Below the pieces are notes generated by a model. The model did not search any database, was not told the DNA's origin, and worked only from the letters and a program-made list of their open reading frames with translations. Shown piece by piece: positions 12,196 to 25,600 of a stretch of 64,000 nt of DNA (positions are counted from its first letter, which is position 1; the number at the start of each line of letters is the position of its first letter). The position numbers and the translations under genes were made by a program. This DNA comes from Fragum whitleyi (taxonomy: Eukaryota > Mollusca > Bivalvia > Cardiida > Cardiidae), in NCBI GenBank assembly GCA_948146395.1, contig OX411544.1, positions 60,349,856-60,413,855 of the forward strand, in the 5' to 3' direction.

Positions 12196-13443
12196 AAATT
12201 ATTTAAAATCATGCACAATGTAAAATGGTCGCTAAAAACAACTCAATTAGTTAACGTCACTTCCGGTTTTACCTCGCGTTTGATAAAATCGCCCAGGTGA
12301 GAAAATAGTTTTTTTGTAAATAACAATTGGTGTTTAATTTTTTCACTAAAATCACTTGATTATATGAATATTTCAAGCCTTTATCTATTAGAAATATCAT
12401 TGTTGTGTGGCATTGCAGAATCTCTTTAAACAGTTTGATTTCATTTCAATCAAGCTCTCAACCGAATTCAACTTAAGACATGATTCATAAAAATGAATTA
12501 ATTGTATGATAGGTCTAATTCACATGTTCACCAGACCTTTGTAGTTGTATACAGGTAAATTGTCGGTTATTTCACAGTTCATTTGCATTTCTGTTTGACA
12601 TTGCTGGCTGATTTTCATTAAATATGTACATGCAGTTTGTGTTAGACTACAAATAATTAAATGTACAAGGCCGAGTTTAATTTTTGTACACGTGGTTCTT
12701 GGGCATTATTCTCAAATTTTATCGTGCGAACAAGTACCAGACTATTCTACTTACAATTAACTTTTGTTTCAACCACTTGGCCAACAAGCCAGACAAATAA
12801 CCGATAAAATGCATTAAAACGCAAAATAATTTATCCAACACAAAATGAAACAATAGTTTAAAGTTAAAGAACTACAGAAAATTGTTTCTACAGAATTTTT
12901 CCAGGAGGAATCGGGCCAATTACATGGGTATTGCCGGGGTATTGTTCATTCTTTTATTTTTTTTAATTAAAACACACAACGACATTCATATACAGTATTT
13001 ACAGTAAATCTTGCCGAAATGGCTATATCCTATCTTCTCGCCCATGTTTGAAACAAATAAACAATGAAAGGGATATTAGGAAAATGATACAAAAATCCTG
13101 AAAATAAACTCGGAGTTTTCCGTTAAGCAACGAACTCCCATATGCGGCCGATTTTGTCTTGCCTCTCGGGTTGCCGCTATTCACAGTTTTTTGTACATTA
13201 TCTGGTATAGAAACAGTAACATTTATTCTTATTTCGGTTCATGCGTTAGAAACAATACTATAGTAAATGTAAATCGATTTTGTTCGGTCATCCGGAACAT
13301 TCAATCGAACTCACCTACGGATAGCTTCGGTTTTCTTTCGATCGACCTTCACCTTGATCAAGGGCAGTGCAGCTGAAGTTGGTGACGGGCATCTTCATAA
13401 TTTGAGATTGCACTGTCAAATCGATTCAGAAGCTATCTGCATT
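12196..13443 (+). promoter_or_regulatory. Upstream region and probable 5' UTR of PYG
   Basis: No gene or clear repeat. The last few hundred bases before the start codon are less AT-rich than the surroundings, and the 5' UTR and promoter should lie here, possibly with a non-coding first exon further upstream. I see no convincing TATA box. The role is inferred from position only. Confidence 0.35.
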
Positions 13444-13686
13444 ATGGCAGCACCTCAGTCAGACCACGATAAAAGAAAGCAAATTAGTATTCGAGGAATT
13501 GCTCCGGTAGAAAATGTTTCTAACATCAAGAAAACATTCAACCGGCATTTGCACTACACTTTAGTAAAAGATAGAAATGTTTCTACTCCAAGAGACTACT
13601 ACTTCGCTTTAGCCCACACGGTTCGTGATCACCTTACTGGAAGATGGATTCGAACACAGCAACATTACTACGATAAGGATCCAAAG
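13444..13686 (+). CDS. PYG: PYG exon 1 (residues 1-81)
   Basis: Starts at an ATG with A at -3 and G at +4 and the family's usual N-terminal spacing. The open frame continues upstream but contains no other in-frame ATG. Encodes KRKQISIRG with phosphorylatable Ser15, Arg44, Arg70 and the AMP-contact motif RTQQHYY; ends DKDPK before GTATTG. Phase 0. The +1 frame runs on into intron 1 to 13899, which is not coding. Confidence 0.95.
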
Positions 13687-16600
13687 GTATTGACTTTGTC
13701 TCCAGTAGAATTTCAGCATTTTTTTTTATCTTTCTTTGGGGGACCCTTTCTTTGGAAGCAATATGCCAATATTTGGACTGGAAGGACTGTGTATACTCAG
13801 ACCTCATTGTATCGATCTATCCACTGTATCGATCTATTAACAAATCTTTGGATATTTTTAACCAAAATGCCAAAATTCCAGTTTAACATAGATGACTAGG
13901 TCACAAGTAACTTAAAAGGACTTCGATGTCAAGAAATATTAGAAAGGTGCTAAATTCTTGCCTTCAATTCCAAACTGAATGGCAAAAAGGTTCTTGTTGA
14001 CATTAAAGAACTAGTGGTAGTTAATACAATTTTAAAAGTGATGAAAACTCCTATGTTCCGACTTAGATCAATCGCCAACCCTAAATAACATATCATTCAA
14101 TTCAAATTCAATAATCTTGGTACTGATTGGGCTCCATAATGGAAGTTTGACATCATTTCCAACAATGCATCGATACAATGGAGTGACTTCAAATTTCCAT
14201 GAATTTGATATGGCTGCTTATTGTTGGCATTTTTATGCCAAATAAATGTGTTAGGACTACCATTTTGTGCTTTGTGGTAAGTTAAGGCATAAACTTATTT
14301 GGAAATATTTATGAATTTAGGCAAGATTGATTATCATCATCACTTTTTATCAGTTAATGCTAAGTAGATCGATACAGTGGGGTTCCAGGCTACTGTGCTC
14401 AGACTTTGTGAAAGACGTCAGACTGCAGACATTGTCTGATAGTTTTGACTTTGGTCCGATTGAATATCTGATACTATTGGTCCGGATGACCAATTGTCTT
14501 GGGCAATTAGTTTCAAATCATAATTGCATGTATTATCTCCCAATCTTGGTATATTCTCCGGTGTCCTGTCAACTCGGCCTGTTAAAAACTCAGCAAGCGT
14601 AAAACTTGGCCTGTGTATAACTCGGCCTGTATATAACTTATATAGTGTTTAGCCTAGTAAACGGATATATAAGCACACTTATCAGATAGTTAATCTATGT
14701 GTGAAATGTACTTAAAGGAGGTGCGAATTCACAAAATTAATGATGACTGAAATCTACCATCTTCATATTTAATACGCATATAACTTGTCATCTTCTTTTG
14801 TGCTTAGAAAAAAATAATTTGAAAAATAAATTTGAATAAAAGGTGAATTATGTATTTGATTATTTCTTTTTTATCTTATATTTACACAAATGCCAAATAA
14901 TAGTAAAATAAGATTATTATTATTAAAAACCCTTTTAACGAGTGATTATTTATTAATTAATATTTATCAATTATCAAAAAAGCACATAAGGTACCCAAAA
15001 TATTGTAACGAACCGAGCGACTAGACAGACATGATCCATTCAGAGAAAAGGATCCTCAACCCTAAATGGGTTGACTCTGTCTATATAGGCTTCAAATAGC
15101 CATTTAACTAAGGGCAGGTCTCTCTCATTTGCATATCCAATGCAAGTTACCTCCCTTTAAACCGTTACATTACTCTCCCCTCCGAGAAGACTAGTCCCGA
15201 GTCTTGGCCTGGGAGACCCGTGGGTAAGGCAACTCCGGTCTGGCAGTTGTCATTATCCCACCTCTGCCACCAATTGTAACAAACCGAGCGACTAGACAGA
15301 CATGATCCATTCAGAGAAAAGGATCCTCAACCCTAAATGGGTCGACTCTGTCTATATAGGCTTCAAATAGCCATTTAACTAAGGGCAGGTCTCTCTCATT
15401 TGCATATCCAATGCAAGTTACCTCCCTTTAAACCGTTACATTATTTACATTGCATCGTCATACATAATACATAAACAGGCCAAGTTGACGGGCCGAGTTG
15501 ACGGGCCGAGTTAACAGGCCGAGTTATTCACAGGCCCAGTTGACTGTGAACCATATTCTCCTGATATTTTACCTTTCCTCCTAGATATTAGATCTTAATG
15601 GGCTGAAAAGTTGTAACCTGATGTTACTTAAAAAAATAAATAAAATGAAGTGGATGCTGATTGGGAGGTTTTTATCACCTACCTTATTTTGAAAAATTAA
15701 AATGGCTGTAAACACAGTGAATTTCTGCTGTATTTATAGTATCCTTTTCAAAAAAGCCACAAAAATTATCCACTTTTCGCATTTGGCATCATGAAGGAAA
15801 AGGTCAAACACAATATGCAAAGTAATGCGGCGCACAGCCTTAGTAAAATTAATGGCATCGCAAATAAAAGGTTTATTGTTAAATTATTAAAGTAATGAGA
15901 TGTAAAAACTGTTTCATGTGTTCTCAAATTGTCATTTAAATTTAATTTTTGATAATGAACTTTAAGGAACATCAGACATTCGCTTTTATAACGCCAACGG
16001 CGATTTCGCTGGTTGCTTGCTGGGGTCATTTAAGAGTGAACATGCGATTCATAGACCCGCAACTATCTTTCTCAAGATGGATAATCAAAATATATATATC
16101 AACACAAATACTACAGATTTGAGAATAGAAAAATACAGAGCTTTTTAGCTCGACTATTCAAAGAATAGGGGGGCTATTCCAGTCACCCGGGCGTCGGCTT
16201 AATGCTTTGGTTAAGTTTTTACGTGCAAGTGTTTAAAATCTCTGTTTCTATCAAAGCTATTGCTTTTGAAACTTTGCACATGCTTCTGTGACCATAATAT
16301 CAGCCTCTAGACAAAGATTCAATACTCTGATTTTGAATTAAGTGGAATTTTAACCCTTTTCGGACTTGGAAATATTGGTTAAGTTTTTACGTGCAAATAT
16401 TGTACATCAGTTATAGCTCTATTTCTACATAGGCTTTTGCTTGGAAACTCTACACATGCTTCTGTTACCATGATATCAGCCTCTTGACAAAGATTTATTA
16501 CTCTGATATTGAATTAAGTGGAATTTTTAACCTTTTTCAGACTCGGAAATTCTTGGTTACGTTTTACGTGCAAATGTTGTACATCAGTTATATCTCTAAT

Positions 16601-19600
16601 TCTATTAAAGCTATTGCTTTCAAACTTTGCACATGCTTCAATGATCATCACAACAGCCTCTCAATAAAGATTCAATTCTCTGGTATAGAATTTAGTGGAG
16701 TTTTAACCCTTTATGGACTTAGAAATTCTTGTTTAAGGTTTTACGTGCAAATGTTGTATTTCTGTAATATCTCTATTTCTACTACAGCTGTTGCTTGGAA
16801 ACTTTACACATGCTTCTTTGACCATAATATTAGCCCACAGAAAAAGATTCATTACTCTGATATTTAATTTAGTGGAATTTTAACCCTTTTCCGCCTTAAA
16901 AATCTTGGTTATGTTTTTATGTGCAACTGTTTTATGTTAGTTGTATCTCTGTTCCTACTAAAGCTATTGCTTTGAAACTCTGCACATGCTTCTGTGACCA
17001 TAATATCAGCCTCTAGACAAAGATTCTTTTCTCATGACTTTCATTTTATTGGATTTCCAATGTCGATATTGATTTGCTGTTACTATCCAGCACTAGGAAT
17101 AGTCGAGCTTCGCTGTCCTCCGACAGCTCTTGTTATAAAGCCTATCAACATAGATCAATTTGTCGAGAGGTAGCTCTTTCACTTTCCGTGTTTTACTGTG
17201 TTTGCTAATGACTAATGCCCTCTACCCGCTCCCCGTTTATATGATTTGAGCGTTGGTGAATAATCAAACATCGTAACTACAGCTTGAATAAGCTATAGTT
17301 TGATGTTATGATCATTCATCAACGATATTTCGAAAGAGGATTTATTTTTATTATGCAAATTGAGTAATGTGCGTAATGGGAGCTACGCCCTTGATTGGAT
17401 CATACACAAACTTTCCAAAATATTGTTGGCTTTCCAGAAATCAAGGGAGGTGTTTATAGATTTTCATTGAATGTATTCTTTTTTTTATTTCTTGTCCAAA
17501 AATAATTCATGATATTGGATTTTTTTAAAACTACCACAAATTATTTGATCAGTCTTGACGACAGTTCCTTGAGATGAGCTGGAGGATCTGTCTCTTTATA
17601 CAAGAAAATGTCCCTTGTTAATTCTATCCAAGAATTTGAGAATCCTATTTACAAGAAATAAGTCACACAGAATAAGGGATGATATATCTTGATACAAACT
17701 TGTGTTCTCAGTTCAATGGATTTGATTGCTCTTGATTTTCTTTAAAAATGACCTTAATATTTTGATAATAACCCCTTGTCATGCTGAACCTGGAATATTC
17801 CTGCCTTAGCAGGAGCTATAGACAACATCAGCCTGCACATATGTGCAGTCTGATCTTTCTCTTTACCACCTGTTTTTCCTTTTTAAAACCAGAAAAGTTT
17901 CAGAAACTATATTTTAAAAATCAAATGCTGACTCACAAGTAGGAAATACAGAGCTTTCAGCACTTTCATTTATATATATAATTTTGCCAAGGTCTTTTAT
18001 TCAGCATGACAAGGGTTAAGTACTTTTAAGGCCAATGGAGCATCTCAGGCCCTTGTGAGCCTCTTGGTTCTGTTAAAATATTTTGATACCCAATTAGTGT
18101 AACATGCTTACAGATACCAAGTTTTTGAGGGTAGAAAGGGTATATGACCTTTCAATATTAGTTTACTTGCAGCAAACCATGACATCTTAACAGATCAAAC
18201 AGGATATACATATATTTGTATTTTTTATATCCGGGTAGAAATTTGACTCCTTCATTCTCGTATATTTACTTAAATGTAATTAGAAATCTAAGAATTTCAG
18301 TTAATGATGATGCATTCTTCCTTTCAATATATTGTCATGTTGTCTGGTAAGGTCATGCACATTTATTCATTTGTTCATTCATATTTTTAAAAAAAAAAAA
18401 AACAAACAACATTATGCTGAATGAAGGATTTTCTTATTTCTAGCAGAAAGAACAGGCTAAATCAGCATGCACATTATATACAATGTCATGTATTTGCAAT
18501 CTGATCTTAGTCTGACTCACCTTCTTGCCATCAGTCAAAAATATCTTTTAAATCAATTTTCAATGAAAACAAATTAAATATTTGAAAACTATTTTGCAAA
18601 CCGTTTTATTATCATCATTTTGGCAAAGGGGTTATAGTAATGGTCTCTGTCCTTCCATCCTTTTGTCATTCCATCATACCGTCACTTGTCCGGAGCATAT
18701 CTCCTAAAGTATCAAAATTATCAACTTGAAACTTTATAGGTAGACGGATCTCATGGAGGAGAAATGCAGTGCACAAGAACTAAACTATTGCTTGCATAAT
18801 TTTGGAATTATTGCCCTTTATTATTTTAAATGCTAAGATTTTTTCGGAGCATATCTCAGAAGGTTAGCTAACAACTTGAATCTTTTTAGCTGGATAGATC
18901 ACATAGAGGAAAACTGCTGTGCAAAATAGCAACAATCTTGCTTGCATAATTTTGGAGTTATTGCCCTTTGTTATTTTAAACTCTGACTTTTTAGCTCACC
19001 TGAGCACAAAGTGCTCAAGGTGAGCTATTGGGATCGTAGAATGTCCGTCGTCCGTCGTGCGTCGTCCGTCGTGCGTCGTGCGTCGTCCACAATTTCTTTA
19101 AACATCTTCTCCTCCTAAACCAGTGGGCCAATCTTGATGAAACTTGGCAGGGATGTTCCTTGGGTCAAGCTCTACCAAAGTTGTTCAAATAAATGAAATC
19201 CACCCTTAACTTTCCCTTTACCCTGAACAAAAAGGGTGAAAATATGAAAATTTTAAAAAATCTTCTTCTCTGAAACCAGATGTCAGAGAGCTTTCATATT
19301 TGGTATGTAGCATCATCTAGTGGACCTCTACCAAGTTTGTTCATATCAAGACCCTGGGGTCATACTTGGGCTTTGCCCGGGCCCAACCCTTTTTACATAG
19401 AATCAAGAGCGAAAATTTTATAAAATCTTCTTCTCTGAAACCAGATGGTAGAGAGCTTTAATATTTGGTGTGTAGCATCACCTAGTGGGCCTCTACCAAG
19501 TTTGTTCATATCAAGACCCTTGGGTCATATTTGGGCTTTGCACGGGTGCATCCCTTTATCTCTTATGAGCACGAAGGGTAAAAAAACGAAAATCTTCAAA

Positions 19601-22600
19601 AATCTTCTTCTATGAAACCAGATGGCAGACAGCTTTCATATTTGGTATGTAGCATCATCTAGTGGATCTCCACCAAGTTTGTTCATATCAAGACCCAAGG
19701 ATCATATTTGGGCTCCACCCGGGCGCAACCCTTTTTTACATAGAATCAAAGAGCGAAAATCTTTTTAAATCTTCTTTAATCGAAACCAGAGGACACACTG
19801 CCTTCATTTTTGGTATGTAGCATCATCTAGTGGGCCCCTACCAATTTTGTTCATATCAAGATCCTTAGATCTTATTTGGGCTCCAACCGGGCGCATCCCT
19901 TCAGCTCATCTGAGCACGATGGGTGAAAATAGGAAAACCTTCAAAAATCTTCTTCTCTGAAACCAGAATGCAGACAGCTTTCATATTTAGTATGTAGCAT
20001 CATCTTATGGACCTCTTTCAAGTTTGTTCATATCAAGACCCTGTGGTCACATTTGGGGTCCACCCGGGTGCATCCCTTTTTACATAGAATCAAAGAGCAA
20101 AAAGGCATATCTGTCTTGCTTTCCGCTGAAAATGTTCCATGGTATTGATCTTAGGCAATTATCTTCTTTTTGACATCTGCCTATCTAATTAATGTGATGT
20201 CCCAGGGGTCAAAGAGACTCAGGTGAGCGATCTAGGACCATCTTGGTCCTCTTGTTGTGAATTGGTAGAACTCATGATGAGGAAGCTCAGTACAAATGAA
20301 CCCTTAATCTATTAGGCTTCAGTTTACTATAGATCAAGCTTTGAGGGTGGGGAATGGCCATATCCGACATGGCTCTTGTTCAGTATGACATTGGTTAACG
20401 TATGAAAACAATTGAAAAAAGTTTGTTTTGGGAACCCTTGTGATCTGAGACAAGTGGCTTGAATCTCAGCCACACCATAGGTCATGTGGCTATATCCATG
20501 GGCAGGCCTAAAGGCGTTTCAGAAATCCAGCCTAGGACTGGTGTTACCCAGAAAGCACATAGATAAATGAACGTAGTGGTGACAAGACTTAAAGATTGTT
20601 AAAAGCGGCATTAGGCAACATTGTGTACCATTTGCAAGAGATAAGTGACAGATTTATTTATCTACAAGATTATTTGTTTATATACAGCATCAATAACCAA
20701 TATTTGATGTTGCCAGGGTAGTAAAAAAGGTTGCCTCAAAAATGTGATAGATCAACTTTTCTTTTGTATAGTATGAATGTTCTAAAAATTGCACAATATT
20801 GTTCTGATTTCTAAAAGAAGTTTAAGGGATTTGCGCAAATTTGATTTGAGTGCCTGTCATATTTATTTACAATAGTGCTGCACTAACCACTCATGAATTG
20901 GGAAAAAACCCTCCAAAAATTGAGATTGCTTCAAAATCAAGGTTCCAGGGTTCGAAACTAAGGGGAGTCCGAGACTCCTTGTTTACCAGATGGACTCCTT
21001 TAATTTGCAAGTAAGAAGTTCGCTGGACTCCAAGGGTTGAAAGGAAATGTTTTGAAAAACAAATGCTCAAAAATTGTTGAAGAAAACGCTTGCTTGAATC
21101 CTGTATTGTTTTGAGAAAAAAACTTTCTTTAGTAGAACATTGTGGAAAAGAAGAAATTGCTTATAACAAGCAATTTCTTCTTTTCCACAATGTTCTCCCA
21201 TTATGAAAATTTGGACTCCTTACTTTGAGCTTGGACTCCTTGATTTCATGTGTTAGGAGTCCAATTGACTCCTAAATCTCAGGAGTTAGTGTCGACCCCT
21301 GAGGTTCCCAGTCAAATTTCAATTTTATAATTTAAGATAGTGCACCCATTATAGTTCTGCAACATTTCAGACTACATATTCTTTCACAATGTTACCCGAG
21401 GTTTCCTAACGAAAATCATTAGGAAACCTTGGTTAACATTGTTAAATTATGTTACTTCCTAGATGTTGCAAAACTATTACAGGTCCACTACCTTAACTCA
21501 TAGATAAGACTTCCAATCTGGAAGTCATGGGCTCGATCCCCGGTGGCGGCAAATATCCTTTCCTACTATTGTCTCTCACCAATGGGTATATAATCGTAAA
21601 CCTATGTGAGATAGCAGTCGGAGGCTAGGAAAGGGTGTAATGGTAGTACAGGTGGTAGACAATAAGTTGTCTTTACATCTTGGTAAAACAGAGTCCATAC
21701 TTTTCGGTTCCAGACAGAAACTCAAGTCCCAACCATCTCTTTACGTATCTTGTAATGGAACGCCCATCAGTCAATCTTCTTCGGTGAATTACTTAGGTGT
21801 CACCATTGACCAATCCTTAACTTTTTCTTCACTAGCAGAGTCAGTTTTAAAGAAGGCAAACTCTCGCTTAAAGTTCTTGTTACGCAAGAAACACTTCTTA
21901 TGTCAACACACTAAGAAACTTTTGGTTACTTCTCTCATTCAGTGTCATTTTGACTACGCCTGTTCAGTATGGTTTCATGGTCTCACTACAGTGTATAAAA
22001 ATAAGTTACAAACTACGCAAAACAGGTTAATTAGGTTTATTTTTAACCTTGATGTAAGATCAAAAGTTACTATGGAACATTTTCAGCAATTAAACTGGTT
22101 ACCTGTCCAGAGCAGAGTTGATCAAATAATGTTGTGTCATATCTTTAAAATCAATAATAATATAGCACCTGAATATCTGAAGCATTTTTTCGTATCGCAA
22201 GCCTCTGTCCATAACCACAACACAAGGCTAAGCTCAAAACGTGGCTATCTGTATTCCAAAAGTTAAATCTTTTGGGTCAAAATCATTTTGTTATAATGCT
22301 TCCAAATTATGGAACGCTCTTCCAGCGGACGTCATTAATATATCAAAGTACAGTCCTTTTAAGCAAGCAGTTAAACATGTTTTATTAAATGATCAAAGAT
22401 ATTTTAAATAATAAAGACATTTCTTGTCTCTCTTTCTGTGATTCAAATACTGTGATATGTATAGCTTTAACCATGTGATAAATTAATTACTGTGATGTCA
22501 ATCTTTAAAACATGCTTTCTTATCTTGATAACTCGTTAAAAAAAAACTTTGAACAAGCCTTTCATGGTGTCATGCCGCCCTATTATTGTTTTTGTTTTTG

Positions 22601-25600
22601 ATCAGGACCACGATGGAAATAAGAGTTTTCTCTTTTTCGTGTTATCCTGGGTCTGAGTGCATAAATTGGGTAGTATCACTCTTTGAGATGCTTGTTATTT
22701 TTAATAGTTACAATATTTTCTTACGTATGTATTTTAATATTGTTACTAATTTGTGTCATTTAAAATGAAATTGCATTTTGTTATCCTTTTATTGTGTGAA
22801 AGTTACATTTTCAAAGTAAATTCTTACTCATACTTAGTTCATCCAGAGCTTTCAGCACTTTGATTCTAAATCAGCATGACAAAGGTTAAAATACCGGCAA
22901 AGTATCCGGCTTAAATTTGTTGTATGGTGCTTGAAATATTCCAAGGAAAAGTGAGTCTGGCAAAAGGAAAATTTACAGCAAAGAGGAAAATGTTGTTAAT
23001 TTTGTAAAACTTTTTCATCTATTGCAATATTTTGTTTCCTTTTAATGAATGTGGATGTTTAAATGCCAACTTATTGTTTAAATTATTATGCAAGTTATTC
23101 TACTTTTATTAGGAATTTGTTTAAAGGTAAACCACTAAGTCTCTGAAATCATATAGAGGCAGTAGTTACAATCTTTTCTAACCTATTGCAAAGCTTTTGT
23201 AAGTGTCTATAATTCTATATACATTTATGATAGCTTTGCACAAAGGTGTTTTGAGATCATTTAAAAGAAGGATGATAAAAATAATCAGCTTATTCATTTA
23301 CAGGATGTTTGTATAGCTTTCAATATAAATATCTTGTAAATCTTTATATTATCTACAAATACATGTACTTCAAAACCAGTTCTTGCACTAAATTTATTGT
23401 CTGTCAGAGAAATTATTATAGCCATGTTAATTGAATTGCTATGTATATATTGTTAAAATTGTACCTTTGTAATATACATGTGTAACTGTTTTAGAGGCCC
23501 ACATGGAAGATTGGGTTTCCCAAATGTGTAGCCTCAATAAATAAAGTCGTTATTATTATTATTATTATTATTATTATTGTACTACTCTATTGTTGTATGT
23601 ACTTTTTTACGGAAATAAATCTATCTATCTATCTAAATACCAGGAATCCATTGTTAGGTGCTCCAGCCTCCGCGATATAACTGCGAAATTGTTGAAAGCG
23701 GCGTAAAACCCATTCAAACAAACAAACCTTAACTCATAGAGAGCAATGATCTGGTTTGTTTCACCAAAAAAGGTAGAGTTGTATAATTTTGGTTGTGTTG
23801 AGTTTGCATCTAGATGTTCACCTTGATATCTTGAACAAATAACCTCAGGGTATTTTTTTATGCTAAGGTGAATCTGGAGTAAAACTTGCTGTTTCACTAA
23901 TTCTACTTGGCTATTTGTTATTTTGACCCAAGTGAAACTACACTTACAAATCTAAAAAATTTTGCACTTGATACCAATTCTTTTCTTTAGTATTTCTGGC
24001 TATATGGAGATGATGAATTTGTCAAGACTTCATTTTCGTCAATCCTGCCACCAATGAGTGAATATAAGGGGTATTATTCCCACCAAATGCATCTAGAGTT
24101 ATTCCCTTTGGTAGCAAGTGAATGTCTCTAGTGATACAAAAAGTTTTTACAAGACGACGACAACAAAAACAACAACAACAACAACTAAAATATTAAAAAA
24201 AACATGTTAAATCCCATTCAAACAAATCAATCACTGTAGCATGTGGCGAGGAAGTCATTGATATCACAACTTGATTTTAGTTAACTATGTCCCTAAATCC
24301 TTGAGTCCCTCTATCACTTTCATCTATTTACAGGGTTCTTGTCTGACATCATCAAAATTGGGTCCAAAGGACTCTATAATTGGAATCTTAGGGGTCCTTT
24401 CTTAAATTTTGGGAGTCCTTGCTTCGGATGTAGACTGTTTCTTTTAGGCTATTATCTCATATGACAAACATTTAGAGCTGTTCCATAGTTAGAGGTAAAG
24501 AAATGAATGGAAGTATGTTAACATTTGGCGCTCAACTTCAGGGATGAATTGAAGACTGTTTAACACAGTCTTCAATTCCTTCCTGAAGTTGATCTGCAGA
24601 GAGTCTATGGGACCTCTCAAAGCCCTCAGGCTACTCATTTTTTTTTTGTCTCGGTTTTAAAAAACCCTGTGTAAATGCATGGGTGTGGAATTCAGATGGA
24701 ATTCTCATGCTCAACTTCTCGGATTGGCTTTTTTTATCCAGTGGGCAAGTAGATTTCCTATGGAATTTGTCCTAGGACAAGTTCAAATGGATGTTGATTC
24801 AAGAACAAAATTGCAGACTTATCCCTATTGAAAGGAGTTTCAAGTTAGATATGGTTTCAATGTAAAATATTATTAAATAGTAATAGGAAACTGTTTTCTC
24901 CTTTATTATAGATTGATTATCTCTTAGATTGTGTATAAAAATTAACAACAAATTAGATTAAAGTTTTATTTAAAAAAAATCTTAACATTAAGGTAATATC
25001 TATCAATCAGATGGAACCTTTTGCAGGGAATAAGGTTAGGGAACTGCAAAAATGATGAACGTGATATTAAATCCCATTGTAGACATTATTTTTGATGAAA
25101 TAGAAGATAATTGTTTATTTCAGTGTTAGATCAATTTATATTTCATTGAGTGAACGACAAAGGCTATATTTTCACAAGTGGCAGTGCAACGTGTGAAACT
25201 GTAGCTTTTGTTGTTTATAAAATGAAATATCGTTCGATCTTACTTCAAAAACAAACGATTATTCTATTTCTTTTATGCATAAACGAGACCAAATATGAAA
25301 AATCTAAGACAAATTTTCTTAAAGCGCATCATTTTGAACGGGATTGCTATGCAACATTCATTATGACGCCACTTATTTGGCTCCGCCTAGATGATGTCCA
25401 ATATGATGAAATGAAAGAAAGTGGGATATAAATTTTTGATAATTTCACTGGTTAACCTGTGAGTTTATCAAAATGATAATCTATTGTTATTCCTCGATAA
25501 ACCACAGAAATGAATTTAAGAAGGTTTTCTTTTATACTTACAGAGGGTGTATTACCTCTCTTTGGAGTTCTACATGGGCCGCACACTGTCTAATACTATG

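Larger units (their letters stand above)
21500..23730 (+). mobile_element. SINE split by a LINE insertion
   Basis: 21500-21654 has the tRNA-like B box (GGGCTCGATCCCCGG) and SINE body (CACCAATGGG, CCTATGTGAGATAGCAG); 23636-23730 resumes exactly where the consensus should, AATACCAGGAATCCATTGTT, to the CAAACAAACAAACC tail. The intervening 2 kb is a LINE plus an (ATCT)n-tailed fragment. Confidence 0.75.

Noticed and set aside
13354..13443. N-terminal extension of PYG upstream of Met1
   Set aside because: The frame is open but has no ATG; the family N-terminus and spacing to the phosphoserine match the ATG at 13444.
16484..16867. 127-codon open frame with internal protein repeats
   Set aside because: Tandem 177-bp cores (multiple of three) of a mobile element. 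The same happens at 39738-40031. No coding signature.
25150..25431. 93-codon open frame in intron 1
   Set aside because: Starts at GTG, no family similarity, and overlaps a repeated MITE-like segment that recurs in intron 12.
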